Notes: a model not told the origin generated them from the letters alone. Positions 36,623-46,724 are shown, counted from the stretch's first letter. The stretch: DNA of 64,000 nt from Mycolicibacterium monacense (GCF_010731575.1 NZ_AP022617.1:3224001-3288000), one strand, 5' to 3'. Numbers and translations are program-made.

Positions 36623-38025
36623 GTCCTACCTTCCGTCCTGGAACCCAGGTCCGCCTGGGTGTAGATCTTGCCGTCAGGGCCGAGGTACTCCCCTGTGGCC
36701 GGGTCGTACTCGGCGACCGCTATCGGCGGCGGCGCGGCCGGCGCCGGATCGGGAGACGGGGCCAACTGCGGGATGTCCTGTCCGGACAGGGTCGCGTTCG
36801 GGTCACCCTTCCAGTTCATCCCGTCGTTGAGCGGTACGTACTCCTCGTTGCTCTCGCACATCTTCGCCGTCGGCGCCCGCTTGCCCGGCCGGTTCAGGCA
36901 CGGGTAGTTCCTGTTGCCGCGCACCACGTTGAAGGAGTCCTTCGGTATCCGGCAGTACAGATCGCCCGCTACCGGATCGGCGGGGGTCTCGACATTGGGG
37001 GCGAGTTGCTGGTCGACCGGCAGGAACCCGGTCGTACATGGCGGCGGCAGGTTCAGGTTGAGGTTGAAGCTCACGTACAGGCCGGGTGAGAACCGCTGGG
37101 AGTCCTTGTTGGCGAGCAGAGCGCCCTGCAGGCTCGCCACCAGCTGCGGTTCGAGCACGAGCACCTGTTCGATGGCCGGCTGGTACACCACGGCGACCTC
37201 ACCGACACTGACCAGGTTGGCCAGCAGCACCGGCAGGGTCGGCTTGACCGTGTCGAAAAGCTGCCGCGCCTCCTCGGCCGCATCTGCGCCGCGTTCGAGC
37301 AGACCTGCCACGCCCGGGTCGGCGTCGCGCACCTGATCGGTCAGGTTCGCCAGGTGAGAGGCCCAGGCGTTGATCGAATCGGCGGTCTCGGCCTGCGAGT
37401 CCATGACGGGCTTCGCCTTGTCGATCAGCGCGAGGATGGGGTCGAGGTTCGCGCGCGCGTCGCCGGCCAACCGGGTGGACCCCTGCACGATGCGCGACAG
37501 CTCCGGACCCAATCGTCCGACCGCCGTGTAGCTCTCGTCTATCACCGTCTTGACGTTGTCGCGTGGGATCGCCTGGATGCCGCTGTTGGCTGCGTCGAGG
37601 AGGGTGTTGATGGAGGGTGGCACGGAGGCTCGGTCGACGGGGATGACGTCACCGTTCTTCAACGGCGGCGCGTCGTCACTCCGCGGTACCAGCGCGACGT
37701 ACTGCTCGCCGATGGCGGAGGTGCTGTGCACCTCCGCATCGAGGTCCGAGGGGATGGCGACGGAGCTGTCCATCGACAGCACCGCCTCGACACCACCGTT
37801 GTCGGTCAGGCGGACGTCGCTGACCCGACCGACCTTGGTGCCCCGGTAGGTGACGTTGCCGGTCTGGTAGAGGCCACCGGCCTGAGGAAGCTCGACTGTG
37901 ACCGTGTACTGGCCGATTCCGAGCATCGCGGGCACGCGGACGTATCCGAAGGCCATGATCCCACCGGCGATCAGCGCGACGAGCGCGAACACTGCCAGCT
38001 GTAGTTTGACTCGCCTGGTCAGCAT
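36586..38025 (-). CDS. mceF: Mce family protein, MceF position
   Basis: 479 residues. N-terminal transmembrane helix (LAVFALVALIAGGIMAFGYV), MCE/MlaD domain (YTVTVELPQAGGLYQTGNVTYRGTKVGRV, residues 39-115), helical region with coiled-coil character (to about 300), and a Pro-rich tail. Mce A-F proteins assemble into a hexameric, tube-forming substrate-binding assembly across the cell envelope. Starts 1 base after the mceE stop and is sixth in order, hence MceF. The long tail contains four Cys (residues about 330-400). Confidence 0.93.
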   Translation of the reverse strand: MLTRRVKLQLAVFALVALIAGGIMAFGYVRVPAMLGIGQYTVTVELPQAGGLYQTGNVTYRGTKVGRVSDVRLTDNGGVEAVLSMDSSVAIPSDLDAEVHSTSAIGEQYVALVPRSDDAPPLKNGDVIPVDRASVPPSINTLLDAANSGIQAIPRDNVKTVIDESYTAVGRLGPELSRIVQGSTRLAGDARANLDPILALIDKAKPVMDSQAETADSINAWASHLANLTDQVRDADPGVAGLLERGADAAEEARQLFDTVKPTLPVLLANLVSVGEVAVVYQPAIEQVLVLEPQLVASLQGALLANKDSQRFSPGLYVSFNLNLNLPPPCTTGFLPVDQQLAPNVETPADPVAGDLYCRIPKDSFNVVRGNRNYPCLNRPGKRAPTAKMCESNEEYVPLNDGMNWKGDPNATLSGQDIPQLAPSPDPAPAAPPPIAVAEYDPATGEYLGPDGKIYTQADLGSRTEGRTWQSMLIPPTAG

Positions 38026-38026
38026 G

Positions 38027-39175
38027 TCACGGCCCCTGATTCACCTGGTACGGCGCGACGAGTGGGTTGCGCGCGGTGTACGGACTGGGGAGCTGTCCTA
38101 TCGTGCGGCCCCATTGCATCTCCAGCTCGGTGAGATCGCCTTCGAAGCGCGTGCCGTTGAGCAACCCGTCACCCAACCTGCTCAACGTGAGGTCGAAGAT
38201 CACGTCGGTGTTGAGGTAGTCCCCGCGCACGATCTTGTCGATGTTCTCCTTCGGCCACGGCAGCGTGGACAGCAGGCTCAGCGACCGCGTCATATCCGGT
38301 CCCGCGTCGGCCAACGACTTCAGTACCGGTCCGACCGCTTGGAGTTCGGCGACGAGGTTCTGCTTGGTCTGGTTGACCGCGTCGGTGGTCAGCGCGCTGA
38401 ACTTACCGAAACCGTCCACCGCGCCGGTCACGTTCTCCCGCTGTTCGCTGAGTACTCGGAGCGCATCGGGAATGGTCCGCATCGCGTTGTCCAGGACGGG
38501 CTTCTGCTCGGCCAACTGACTCACGAGACCGTTGAAGCTCTCGGTCGCGGCGACGATGTCACCGGTCTGGGTGTTGAGCCGTCCGACGAACTGGTCCAGT
38601 TGCTCGATGAGGCTGCGGAGGTCACTTTCACGGCCGGCGAATGCGGTTGCGAAAGCCGCCGTGATGTCCTGGAGCTGGCCGACTCCGCCACAGTTGAGCA
38701 ACAGCGACAAGGCCGCCAATGTCTGGTCGGTGGTCGGGTAGGACGCCCCAGCCGCCAGCGGAATCAACGAGCCCGCACCGAGCTTCCCCCGCGCCGGCGC
38801 GTCGATTGGCGGATTCAACTCGACATGCAATGAGCCGAGCAGGCTCGTCTGGCCCACGGTGGCAGTCGTGTTGGCGGGCAACTCGACATCGCCGTTGAGC
38901 CGCATGGTGATCAGCGCATGCCAGCCCTGCCGTTCGATCTTGGTGACGGTGCCGACGTTGACGTCTCCCACGCGCACTCGTGAGTTCGGTTCGATGGTCC
39001 CGACGTCGGGGAGTTGCGCCTGCACCACGTAGGACCGGGCATCGCCACCCTGGGTGCCTGGCATCGGCAGCGAGTTCAACCCGCGCCACTGACACCCGGT
39101 CAGAAGAGCGACGGCGACGGCCAGTACCAGGCTGAAACCCCGGTAGCACAATGCCTTTCGACCTGCCGTCCTCAT
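38027..39175 (-). CDS. mceE: Mce family lipoprotein, MceE position
   Basis: 382 residues. Lipoprotein signal peptide with lipobox LLTGC (Cys near residue 28), then the MCE domain (YVVQAQLPDVGTIEPNSRVRVGDVNVGTV) and a helical region. MceE is the lipoprotein (LprK-like) member in mycobacterial mce operons, so the lipobox and order agree. Overlaps mceD by 4 bases. Confidence 0.94.
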   Translation of the reverse strand: MRTAGRKALCYRGFSLVLAVAVALLTGCQWRGLNSLPMPGTQGGDARSYVVQAQLPDVGTIEPNSRVRVGDVNVGTVTKIERQGWHALITMRLNGDVELPANTTATVGQTSLLGSLHVELNPPIDAPARGKLGAGSLIPLAAGASYPTTDQTLAALSLLLNCGGVGQLQDITAAFATAFAGRESDLRSLIEQLDQFVGRLNTQTGDIVAATESFNGLVSQLAEQKPVLDNAMRTIPDALRVLSEQRENVTGAVDGFGKFSALTTDAVNQTKQNLVAELQAVGPVLKSLADAGPDMTRSLSLLSTLPWPKENIDKIVRGDYLNTDVIFDLTLSRLGDGLLNGTRFEGDLTELEMQWGRTIGQLPSPYTARNPLVAPYQVNQGP

Positions 39176-40446
39176 GATCCCCCTCCGGCGGGCACCATCA
39201 GGCCCGGAAGCCCGGCGGACGGATCGGTGGCCACAGGCTCCTCAGCGGCGGCAGGTTCGGTAGGCGCCGCTGGCGGAACGAAGTCGGGCCGCAATCGGTC
39301 CTCACTGTAGGTGATCTCGTTCGGACGGGCCTGCTGCCCGACGAACAGGTTCTCCCCCAGCGGGGGGAAGTTCATCTGCCGGTTCTTGACGATGGGAGCC
39401 AGGTACTGAGCGCACAGCTTCGACGAATACACGGCGTTGACCCGTGACGCGGCCTCGATGGAACCGCAGATGAATTGGATCGGGTCGGCGAGGTTGTTCA
39501 CGGCGAGCATGCCGGTGAGCGCGGCCTGGGACGGTTGGTAGACGTTCGCGAAGTTCTGTGCCGCATTGGGGAAGGCGTGCAACGCTTGCTTGATGTCGTC
39601 GAGACCGCCGTTGACCGCGGTGGTGATGGACGCCAGCCTGTCGGTGGCGATTCCCGCTGCTTCGCGGTTGTCCCGGAGGAACTGCGTGGCTTGCGCCACC
39701 ACGGCGTTGAGATCGTTGATGGCGGTCCCCACGGCGTCTGGATCGTCGGCCAGCAACCCCGTGACCGTGGCCAGGTTGCGGTTGAGTTGGCCGAGCAGTT
39801 CGGAACTGTCCTCAAGGGCGGACACCACCACGGAGAGATTCTTCAGGGTCGAAAAGGTGTCACCGCTGTGGTCACCCAGCGCGGACAGTGCCTTGGCCAT
39901 GGCGGTGACGGTCTCGCGGATGTTGGCCCCCTGACCGCGGAGATTGTCCGCGGCGGTGTTGACGAACTGTCCGAGGGTGCTGACCCCGCCGGGCTGCGTG
40001 GGTTGCAGTGCATTGGTGAGCTTCTCCAATTGCGTTCGCAGATCGTCCCATTCGAGCGGAACAGCGGTACGGTCCTCGGGAATGACCGCCCCGTCGGCCA
40101 TCGCCGGACCCGACGAGTAGGCCGGCGTCAGCTGAACGGCCCGCGCTGTGACCAACTGGGGCGACACGATGACGGCTTTCGCATCCGCGGGCACCTGGTA
40201 CTTGTCGTCGACCCAGAACGTGATCTTGACCCGCTCCGGTTGCGGTTCGATCGTCTCCACGGCACCCACCGGCACGCCGAGGATACGCACTTCATCCCCG
40301 GTGAACAGACCGTTGCTGTTGTCGAAGTACGCGGTGATGGTGGTTCTGCCCGCCTGGTCCATCGAACGCAACGCGACCACACCACCGGCGAGCGCCACGA
40401 GCACGAGTGCAATCGCCAGACCGATCCGCAGAGTGCGATTACGCAT
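39172..40446 (-). CDS. mceD: Mce family protein, MceD position
   Basis: 424 residues from MRNRTLRIG, sharing one base with the mceC stop (TGATG); an upstream frame extension is not used. Transmembrane helix (GLAIALVLVALAGGVVAL), MCE domain (TTITAYFDNSNGLFTGDEVRILGVPVGAV), helical region with repeated coiled-coil heptads, and an Ala/Pro/Glu-rich C-terminus. Confidence 0.93.
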   Translation of the reverse strand: MRNRTLRIGLAIALVLVALAGGVVALRSMDQAGRTTITAYFDNSNGLFTGDEVRILGVPVGAVETIEPQPERVKITFWVDDKYQVPADAKAVIVSPQLVTARAVQLTPAYSSGPAMADGAVIPEDRTAVPLEWDDLRTQLEKLTNALQPTQPGGVSTLGQFVNTAADNLRGQGANIRETVTAMAKALSALGDHSGDTFSTLKNLSVVVSALEDSSELLGQLNRNLATVTGLLADDPDAVGTAINDLNAVVAQATQFLRDNREAAGIATDRLASITTAVNGGLDDIKQALHAFPNAAQNFANVYQPSQAALTGMLAVNNLADPIQFICGSIEAASRVNAVYSSKLCAQYLAPIVKNRQMNFPPLGENLFVGQQARPNEITYSEDRLRPDFVPPAAPTEPAAAEEPVATDPSAGLPGLMVPAGGGS

Positions 40447-41762
40447 CACTGCCCTCCGTTCACGGGTTCGGGCGCGGCCGTGGGTTCGCCTGGAGCCGGC
40501 TCGAACACCGGCGACGGGGTCGGTTGAGCCGTGGGCTGTTGACCTGTCGGCCACGGGGCTGGCGGTCCAGGTGGCGGCCCGCCAGGAGGCGGTGCGGGCA
40601 GCGGTTCCCGGTAGGGGTAGCGCGGATCGCCCGGGTTACCGGTGATCGCATCGGGAAGGGTGAGACGTGGTTCGCCCCCCTGGCCGGTGCGCGGGAACGG
40701 AACGGGCAGCGCCGGTGTCGCAGGCTGCCCGGTCTGCGGATCGGACAGTTGCGACGGGGGCAGCACATTCGGGTCGAGACCGAGGTCGGAGAAGGCCGCG
40801 TCGATGAAGGGCTGGACCAGCTGGCCGGGCAGATTCGCCAGGTACGCCTTGAAGAACGGACCGGAGCCGACCGTCTCCCCCAGCCCCATCGTGTACTGGT
40901 TGAGGTACTTGATCGCCAACATGATGCGTTCCTTGCGGTTGTCGACGATCGTCAGAACACCGTTCAGTTTGTCCAGCGCGGGACGCATCTGCTCTCGGTT
41001 CTCGTCGATGAAGGCACCGAGCTGGGTCGCGAATGCGGAGAGGTTGCGGGAGATCTGCTCCAGCGCGGTGCTCTGCTCTCGCAGTGCCGCCAGCAGGGCA
41101 TTGCTGTCCGCGACCAGCTTGGCGACCTCGTCGGCGCGCTGGGACAGCACCCCCGTGGCTTTACTGGCGTTGCTCAACAGGTTTCGCAGCTCGGCGTCGC
41201 GTTCGCCGAGAGTCTGAGAGAACCTGCCGACGCCCTCGACCGCCGCCCGGAGGTCGGGCGGCGTGTTCTGGAAGGTGTCGGCCAGTGTCGCCAGAGCGGC
41301 GGAGACCGTGTCGGTGTTCAGGCCGCTGATGGTCGTCGACAGGTCGCCCAGCGCATCGGGGAGCTGGTAGGGCGACCGCGTCCGCTCCAGGGGGATGGTC
41401 GCGTTGAGGTCGCCGTCTCCGCGCGGCGTGACCTCGAGGACCTTGGAACCGAGCAGGCTCTTCGTCCTGATGTGCGCTTCGGTCAGCTCACCGAGATGCA
41501 CGTTCTCGTCGACGTCGAAGTCGACCAGCACCCGGGTGCCGTCGAGTTCGACCGCTGACACCTGGCCCACGCGAAAACCGGCGACCTGCACGGGCGCCCC
41601 GGCCTGCAGACCACCGGCTTCCGCGAAGTATGCCGAGTAGTCGTTGTCGGACGTGCTGAACGGCAGTTTGTCGTACTGCAGCGCGATCACCGCGATACCG
41701 GCCGTCACCGTGATGCCCGCCAGGCCGATGACGAACGGATTGCGTTCGGCGAAGGGTTTCAT
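40446..41762 (-). CDS. mceC: Mce family protein, MceC position
   Basis: About 438 residues from the ATG that overlaps the mceB stop by 4 bases (MKPFAERNPF); a GTG four codons upstream is an alternative. Transmembrane helix (FVIGLAGITVTAGIAVIAL), MCE domain (YSAYFAEAGGLQAGAPVQVAGFRVGQV), long helical region, and a strongly Pro-rich C-terminal tail of about 100 residues. Confidence 0.93.
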   Translation of the reverse strand: MKPFAERNPFVIGLAGITVTAGIAVIALQYDKLPFSTSDNDYSAYFAEAGGLQAGAPVQVAGFRVGQVSAVELDGTRVLVDFDVDENVHLGELTEAHIRTKSLLGSKVLEVTPRGDGDLNATIPLERTRSPYQLPDALGDLSTTISGLNTDTVSAALATLADTFQNTPPDLRAAVEGVGRFSQTLGERDAELRNLLSNASKATGVLSQRADEVAKLVADSNALLAALREQSTALEQISRNLSAFATQLGAFIDENREQMRPALDKLNGVLTIVDNRKERIMLAIKYLNQYTMGLGETVGSGPFFKAYLANLPGQLVQPFIDAAFSDLGLDPNVLPPSQLSDPQTGQPATPALPVPFPRTGQGGEPRLTLPDAITGNPGDPRYPYREPLPAPPPGGPPPGPPAPWPTGQQPTAQPTPSPVFEPAPGEPTAAPEPVNGGQ

Positions 41763-42787
41763 TTCGGTGCGCACCGTCCTGTGGTCTGTTCGGCGATTTT
41801 GACGTAGACCGGTTGTCCGCCTTTACCGTTGACCTTGAGGGACAGCGAGCACAGGTACTCGGGAATGAAGTCGCCGCGGCTGCCGAGCCGGGCCAGCTTC
41901 TTGTACGCATCCGGCAGTGTATTGAGCAGATCGTCGAAGTACTCATGGTCGGCGAGCACCAAAGACGTCACCCGATCTGATTGCGCGACCGCCTCTTTGA
42001 AGGGCTGTCGGGCCTGGGTCAGCAGATCCGCGACCGTCGCAGAGGCGGCGTTGGTGTAGGCGACCGCATTCGTGACGTCGGTCTTTCTCGCCTCGAGTGC
42101 CGCGACCAACTGCGACAGCGAGTCGACCGCCTTGCCGAACTGGTCGGTTCGGCCGCCGAAGGTGTCCAGAACTGCATTGAGGTTGCCGATCACCTGTCCG
42201 ATGAGCTCGTCACGGTCGGCCAGCGTGTTGGTGACCAGCGACGCCTGCCTCAGGAACGAACCGATGGTGACGCCTTCGCCCTGAAACGCCTGGATCAGGG
42301 CGCTCGACAGGGTGTTGACCTGTTCGGGGTCCAAAGCCCGGAACAGTGGACGGAATCCACCGAGCAGCGTGTCCAGATCGAGAGCCGGTTCAGTGCGCGC
42401 GACCGGAATAGCGACATCGGTGGTGAGCCGTTTCGCCGACCCGGGCCCGTCCAGAAGCGCCATGTATCGGTCGCCGATCGGGTTGGCCCACCGGATCTGC
42501 GCCTTGGTGGCCTCGGTGAGCACCACCCCGGGTTCGGCGGAGAACTCGACGACTGCCAGGGAGGCACGGGTGACCGAGATCCTCTTCACCTGACCGACTT
42601 CGACGCCCGCGATGCGGACGAAGTCGTTCACCTCGAGGCCGCTGACATCGGTGAACTCAGCCCGGTAGAGCTCTTCACCAGAGAATCGCAGGTTCGAGAA
42701 CACCGCCAGCAACCCGAACGCCGCGACGACGCAGACCACGACGAAGACGGTCAGGTTGACGATCACGCGCCGCAAGTTACTTCTCAC
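41759..42787 (-). CDS. mceB: Mce family protein, MceB position
   Basis: 342 residues. Transmembrane helix (LTVFVVVCVVAAFGLLAVF), MCE domain (YRAEFTDVSGLEVNDFVRIAGVEVGQV, residues 41-115), helical region, and a short C-terminus with a Cys pair (EYLCSLSLKVNG, TTGRCAPK) typical of MceB. Follows mceA by 15 bases. Confidence 0.93.
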   Translation of the reverse strand: MRSNLRRVIVNLTVFVVVCVVAAFGLLAVFSNLRFSGEELYRAEFTDVSGLEVNDFVRIAGVEVGQVKRISVTRASLAVVEFSAEPGVVLTEATKAQIRWANPIGDRYMALLDGPGSAKRLTTDVAIPVARTEPALDLDTLLGGFRPLFRALDPEQVNTLSSALIQAFQGEGVTIGSFLRQASLVTNTLADRDELIGQVIGNLNAVLDTFGGRTDQFGKAVDSLSQLVAALEARKTDVTNAVAYTNAASATVADLLTQARQPFKEAVAQSDRVTSLVLADHEYFDDLLNTLPDAYKKLARLGSRGDFIPEYLCSLSLKVNGKGGQPVYVKIAEQTTGRCAPK

Positions 42788-42802
42788 TACCGGTCCTCGT
42801 AC

Positions 42803-44230
42803 TCATGGTGACGGCGCCGTCTGCGTGGTCGGATCCGAGTCCGACGGGGGCACAGGAGCTTCAGCGGGTAGCGGCCCGCTCGGTGCCGGCGCGGGAGCGG
42901 GAGCAGGCGCGGGCGGCACACCGGGCCACAGGGGGGTTCCACCCGGCCCGTACAGCGGTGCGCCGTAGGGCGCCCCGCCCGGGTAGGCCGGTGCCGGCCC
43001 CGGCGCAAGACCGCCGGGATGGCGAACCCGCGGGGGTTCGGGCACCGCCTTGGTGACGGGGAAGTAGTTGGCCCAGCCCGGGAACCCGATCCCCGGGTTC
43101 GGCCTGATGTCCAGCCCGGTGCCGAAGCCCGTGTCGGTGACCAGGTAGCGAACCGGGAAGTTCTTGCTCACGTCGGGCAGCGAGCCGCAACTCGGCTTAC
43201 CTCCCGGGCCGCCCTTGGCGGCCACCACCGGCAGGTTCTGCGGATAGCGATACGGATCGTCGCCGAGGAGCAGCCCGACGTCCTGCACCACCGAACGGCC
43301 GTTTCCGCCGATGCTCTCGTAGGCCCCGTTGTCGAGTGCGAACTTCGCACCCTGCAGCAGGCAGGTGTAGATGGGGTCGTATTTGAGCAGCAGACTGGTC
43401 GTCGGCTCGAGGATGTTGATGCCGTTGACGAGATTGTCCCGGTTGGGTGCGATCAGTTCGATCCCGCTGTTGGTGAACCCGATCGAGCTCAACAACAGCG
43501 CGTCGAGATCCTTCGCGTGGCCGGTGACCGTACCGCTGGTCACGCTCGCCGCGTCCAGCGTGGCGAGGATGTCCTGTGCGGCGGAGCTGTAGGCGTCACT
43601 GAACTTCCTGAACGACACCCAGTTCGCGCCGACCTCGTCCATCCTCGGATTGACCGCGAGCAGAACCTGATTCGCATCCGTGGTGGCTTGACCCATGCGC
43701 TCGCCCTGGCCGCGCACACCGTCGGCAACCGCGGTGAGCACGGCGCTCAACTTGGACACGTCGATCTGTTCCAACAACCCGACGAGGTTGTCGAACACGG
43801 TGTTCACCTCGGTCGAGACGTTGCGTGACTTCAGCACCGCCCCGGCGTTGAGGCGTTGCGGGCTCGGATGATCCGGGTAGATGAGGTCGACGTACTTCGC
43901 GCCGAATGCTGTGGTGGAGGAGATCTCGGCCTCGACGTTGGCGGGGATGCGGCTGATCTGATCGGGGAAGAGTTCCAGTTTCAGACCGACGGTGCGGCCG
44001 CCGCCCGCGATGCCGGCCACCCGGCCGACCTCCACTCCCCGCATCTTGACCTTCGCGCCAGACTCCATCACGAGTCCGGACCGGTCCGAGGTCAACATGA
44101 CCGGGACGTCTCGGCGGAAAGCGCCGGCGAAGGTCAGCGAACACACCACGACCAGGCCGATGACCGTGCCGAACAGTGCCGCGGTCCACCACAGGGGGTG
44201 GACGCGGTGGCGAACACTCAGGGTTTCCAT
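42803..44230 (-). CDS. mceA: Mce family protein, MceA position
   Basis: 475 residues from METLSVRHRVHPLWW, 4 bases after the yrbEB stop; a longer frame reaches into yrbEB. Transmembrane helix (TAALFGTVIGLVVVCSLTF), MCE domain (VMLTSDRSGLVMESGAKVKMRGVEVGRV), helical region, and a Pro/Ala/Gly-rich tail with repeated Ala-Pro near the end. First of the six Mce proteins. Confidence 0.93.
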   Translation of the reverse strand: METLSVRHRVHPLWWTAALFGTVIGLVVVCSLTFAGAFRRDVPVMLTSDRSGLVMESGAKVKMRGVEVGRVAGIAGGGRTVGLKLELFPDQISRIPANVEAEISSTTAFGAKYVDLIYPDHPSPQRLNAGAVLKSRNVSTEVNTVFDNLVGLLEQIDVSKLSAVLTAVADGVRGQGERMGQATTDANQVLLAVNPRMDEVGANWVSFRKFSDAYSSAAQDILATLDAASVTSGTVTGHAKDLDALLLSSIGFTNSGIELIAPNRDNLVNGINILEPTTSLLLKYDPIYTCLLQGAKFALDNGAYESIGGNGRSVVQDVGLLLGDDPYRYPQNLPVVAAKGGPGGKPSCGSLPDVSKNFPVRYLVTDTGFGTGLDIRPNPGIGFPGWANYFPVTKAVPEPPRVRHPGGLAPGPAPAYPGGAPYGAPLYGPGGTPLWPGVPPAPAPAPAPAPSGPLPAEAPVPPSDSDPTTQTAPSP

Positions 44231-44234
44231 CGGC

Positions 44235-45089
44235 TCAACCGGCCAGGTGGAAGTTGCCCGACTGGCCATAGATGGCCAGCGAGAGGAACAGGACGACGAG
44301 CACAGCGGCGATCAGTGAGGTGCGCACGGCGCGACCGACCGCCTCCCCGACCCCGGCGGGGCCGCCCGTGGCGGTGAAGCCGTAGTACGTGTGAACCAGC
44401 ATGATGACGATCGCCATCGCGATGGCCTGCAAGAACGACCAGATGATGTCGGTGGAGTTGAGGAAAGTGGTGAAGTAGTGGTCGTACACGCCCGAGGACT
44501 GACCGTAGATCGCGATCGTGCCGAAACGCGCTGCCCAGAAGGCAGATAGGACCGCGACACAGTACAGCGGTATCACCACGATCACGCCCGCCAGCACTCG
44601 GCTGGACGCGAGGTAGGCCACCGAGCGCACCCCCATGACCTCGAGCGCGTCGATCTCCTCGTTGATGCGCATGGCGCCGAGTTGTGCCGTCGCGCCCGCA
44701 CCGATGGTCGCTGCCAGGCCGATCCCTGCGATGACCGGTCCGATCAGCCGCACGTTGAAGTACGCCGACGCGAAACCGGTGAGCGCCTCGACGCCGACGT
44801 CGGCGAATTGGTTGTACCCCTGCACGGCCACCAGCGCACCGGTGGACAGCGTGAGGAACCCGACGATGACGACCGTCCCGCCGACCACCGCCAACGCCCC
44901 GACGCCCAGGCTCATCTGGGCTACCAGCCGGAACAACTCGACCTTGTAATGGATTACGACGTCCTTGGTCGAACCCAGTGTCTGGAAGTAGAACTGCGCC
45001 TGTGTGCCGATCCGGCTGAGGCCGTCCACCCAGCCCGCGACCCTGCGCTGCACTCGGGGCCGGAACCTGCTCGGCGAACCGGCGGTCAC
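44235..45089 (-). CDS. yrbEB: YrbEB permease of the Mce transporter
   Basis: 284 residues, MlaE/YrbE permease fold with about five transmembrane helices. Typical segments: GPVIAGIGLAATIGAGATAQLGAMRINEEIDALEVMG (with the conserved cytosolic coupling Glu-Ile-Asp-Ala-Leu), and GFTATGGPAGVGEAVGRAVRTSL. It should form the membrane channel with YrbEA and an MceG ATPase encoded elsewhere. Overlaps the yrbEA stop by 4 bases. Confidence 0.93.
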   Translation of the reverse strand: MTAGSPSRFRPRVQRRVAGWVDGLSRIGTQAQFYFQTLGSTKDVVIHYKVELFRLVAQMSLGVGALAVVGGTVVIVGFLTLSTGALVAVQGYNQFADVGVEALTGFASAYFNVRLIGPVIAGIGLAATIGAGATAQLGAMRINEEIDALEVMGVRSVAYLASSRVLAGVIVVIPLYCVAVLSAFWAARFGTIAIYGQSSGVYDHYFTTFLNSTDIIWSFLQAIAMAIVIMLVHTYYGFTATGGPAGVGEAVGRAVRTSLIAAVLVVLFLSLAIYGQSGNFHLAG

Positions 45090-45900
45090 AGGGTCGCCTT
45101 GATCCCGACGGCGGACGCGATGATGTTGATCGCGAACAGCGCGACGAAGGTGAAGACGACCGTTTCGTTGACCGCGTTACCCACACCCGCGGGGCCGCCA
45201 CCCACGGAGATGCCTTTGTAACAGGCGATCAGACCGGCCGCGAGGCCGAAGAGCGCCGCCTTGATCAACGAGATCACGACGTCGGCGGCACTGGTGATCA
45301 CGGTCAACCCGCTGATGAACGCGCCGGGCGTCACATGTTGCACGAAGACCGAGAAGGCGAATCCTCCGACCAGGCCGACGAGAATCACCACCGAGGACAA
45401 CAGTGTCGCCACCACCGTCGCCGCCAACACTCGTGGCACCACCAACGTCTGGATCGGATCGACGCCCATCACCCTCAACGCGTCGAGTTCGTCACGGATG
45501 GTCCGCGCACCGAGATCAGCGCACATCGCGGTGGCGCCCGCCCCGCCACGACCAACACGGTCACCACCGGTCCGATCTGCGTCACCGTTCCGTAGGCGGC
45601 TCCGGTGCCTGCGAAATCCGCCGCCCCGAATTCGAGCAGCAGGATGTTGAAGGTGAAGATCAGCAGGACGGTGAAGGGGATCGCGAGCATCAGCGTGGGC
45701 ACCAACGACACTCGTGCGACGAACCACGACTGCTCCAGGAACTCACGCCACGCGAACGGCCTGCGCGGGATGGTGACCAACGTGTCCAACGCCATCGCGA
45801 AGAACCCCCCGAGAGCGCGAATCGGCTTGGCGGCCTTGGCCGATGACATCGACTCTATGGCCGCCATCCCCTTGCCGGCACGAGATTCAGTGGTGGTCAT
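45086..45900 (-). pseudogene. yrbEA: YrbEA permease of the Mce transporter, frameshifted
   Basis: Two overlapping minus-strand frames together make one MlaE/YrbE permease. The first (from MTTTESRAGKG at 45900) reads normally to IGPVVTVLVVAG and then derails into RAPPRCALI; the second resumes exactly with GAGATAMCADLGARTIRDELDALRVMG and runs to the proper end. One G is missing on the coding strand, in the C-run at 45541-45544 of the plus strand; restoring it gives about 271 residues, the family length. All other genes of the operon are intact, so a sequencing error in a homopolymer and a genuine recent mutation are both possible. If real, the transporter lacks one permease half. Confidence 0.88.
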
Positions 45901-46724
45901 GTCGTCCTCGGTCTTGTCGCGCGCACTCGGGCCCCGGCCAGCCGGCTAGTGAAGGGCAGTTCTGTGCGCGTTCGGTCAACCTGCAACCTTCCTGGGCTCA
46001 TGAACGATGCCGTCACGATCGGTATCGAAGGTGGCGTCCATCACACATGTGATCGGCGATAGCATCGCATATGGCCGTTTCGGCCGTCAAGGAGCATGCG
46101 GGTGGACCAGCGGCGCGCTCCCGCGCACCTTGCCTGTACGGGAGGGCATTCAGGCCGCTGTACAGTGTTTTCGCGTCGGCGAAAGCATTGCCAATCTCAC
46201 AATCCGACGAGATGGGGCGAGCTGGTTCATGGCGGTCGTTGTGAATTTTGCTTCTAGCTTTGGTCCGCCAGCACGGGGCTTCTGCAGCGTGACACGGCCC
46301 GAACCTCTCGCGCTCACAGCCCGGCGGGGGTTAGGACCGCTTGCGTTTGTCGCCACGGCCGCTGCGCCCAAAGGCTGACATGCGGGCCTATCCCAGCCCC
46401 CGCGCCGGGACGAGGCGACCGACACCCCCTTCCGCACGCTCACCGCGCGCCCACAATCAGAATCTGTATTCACCTTGCAAGAATGCTTCTCCGGCGCACG
46501 CGTCACCGCGCGTCGCCTCACAGCTATCCAATGACTGAATGTATTACCAGTTCACACCATATACTTCGACTCCCAGCAATCATGCACGAGGCGAGGGCAG
46601 CGCCCTTGGACTCCCCCTCCTTGACGGTCGTTGAGCTTGTATGTGATGCTATGACGAGTCACTGATGTGACTGAGATCATCCGATTCCGGACCGTGTGAC
46701 GCGACATCCCAGGAGGCCTCCCGA
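45901..46724. other. Intergenic region with no convincing gene; divergent promoters
   Basis: 824 bases between yrbEA (minus) and the P450 (plus). Composition is visibly less GC-rich than the flanks, especially 46480-46660. Open frames of up to 123 codons exist on both strands but read as low-confidence protein; one plus-strand stretch near 46140-46260 (SIANLTIRRDGASWFMAVVV) vaguely recalls a TnpB-like transposase fragment. A small hairpin TTTCGC-GTCG-GCGAAA lies near 46170. The promoters of the mce operon and of the P450 must be here, but I cannot place them. Confidence 0.5.

Noticed and set aside
34611..45900. Assignment of the operon to a numbered mce class (for example mce4)
   Set aside because: The expected mce4 neighbours (kst, hsa, choD genes) are absent here and I cannot align the paralogues; a number would be a guess.
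46007..46378. 123-codon frame as a transposase (TnpB) gene
   Set aside because: Only one short stretch looks TnpB-like; no RuvC motifs, no zinc ribbon and no ends are visible. Kept only as a weak remark for the region.
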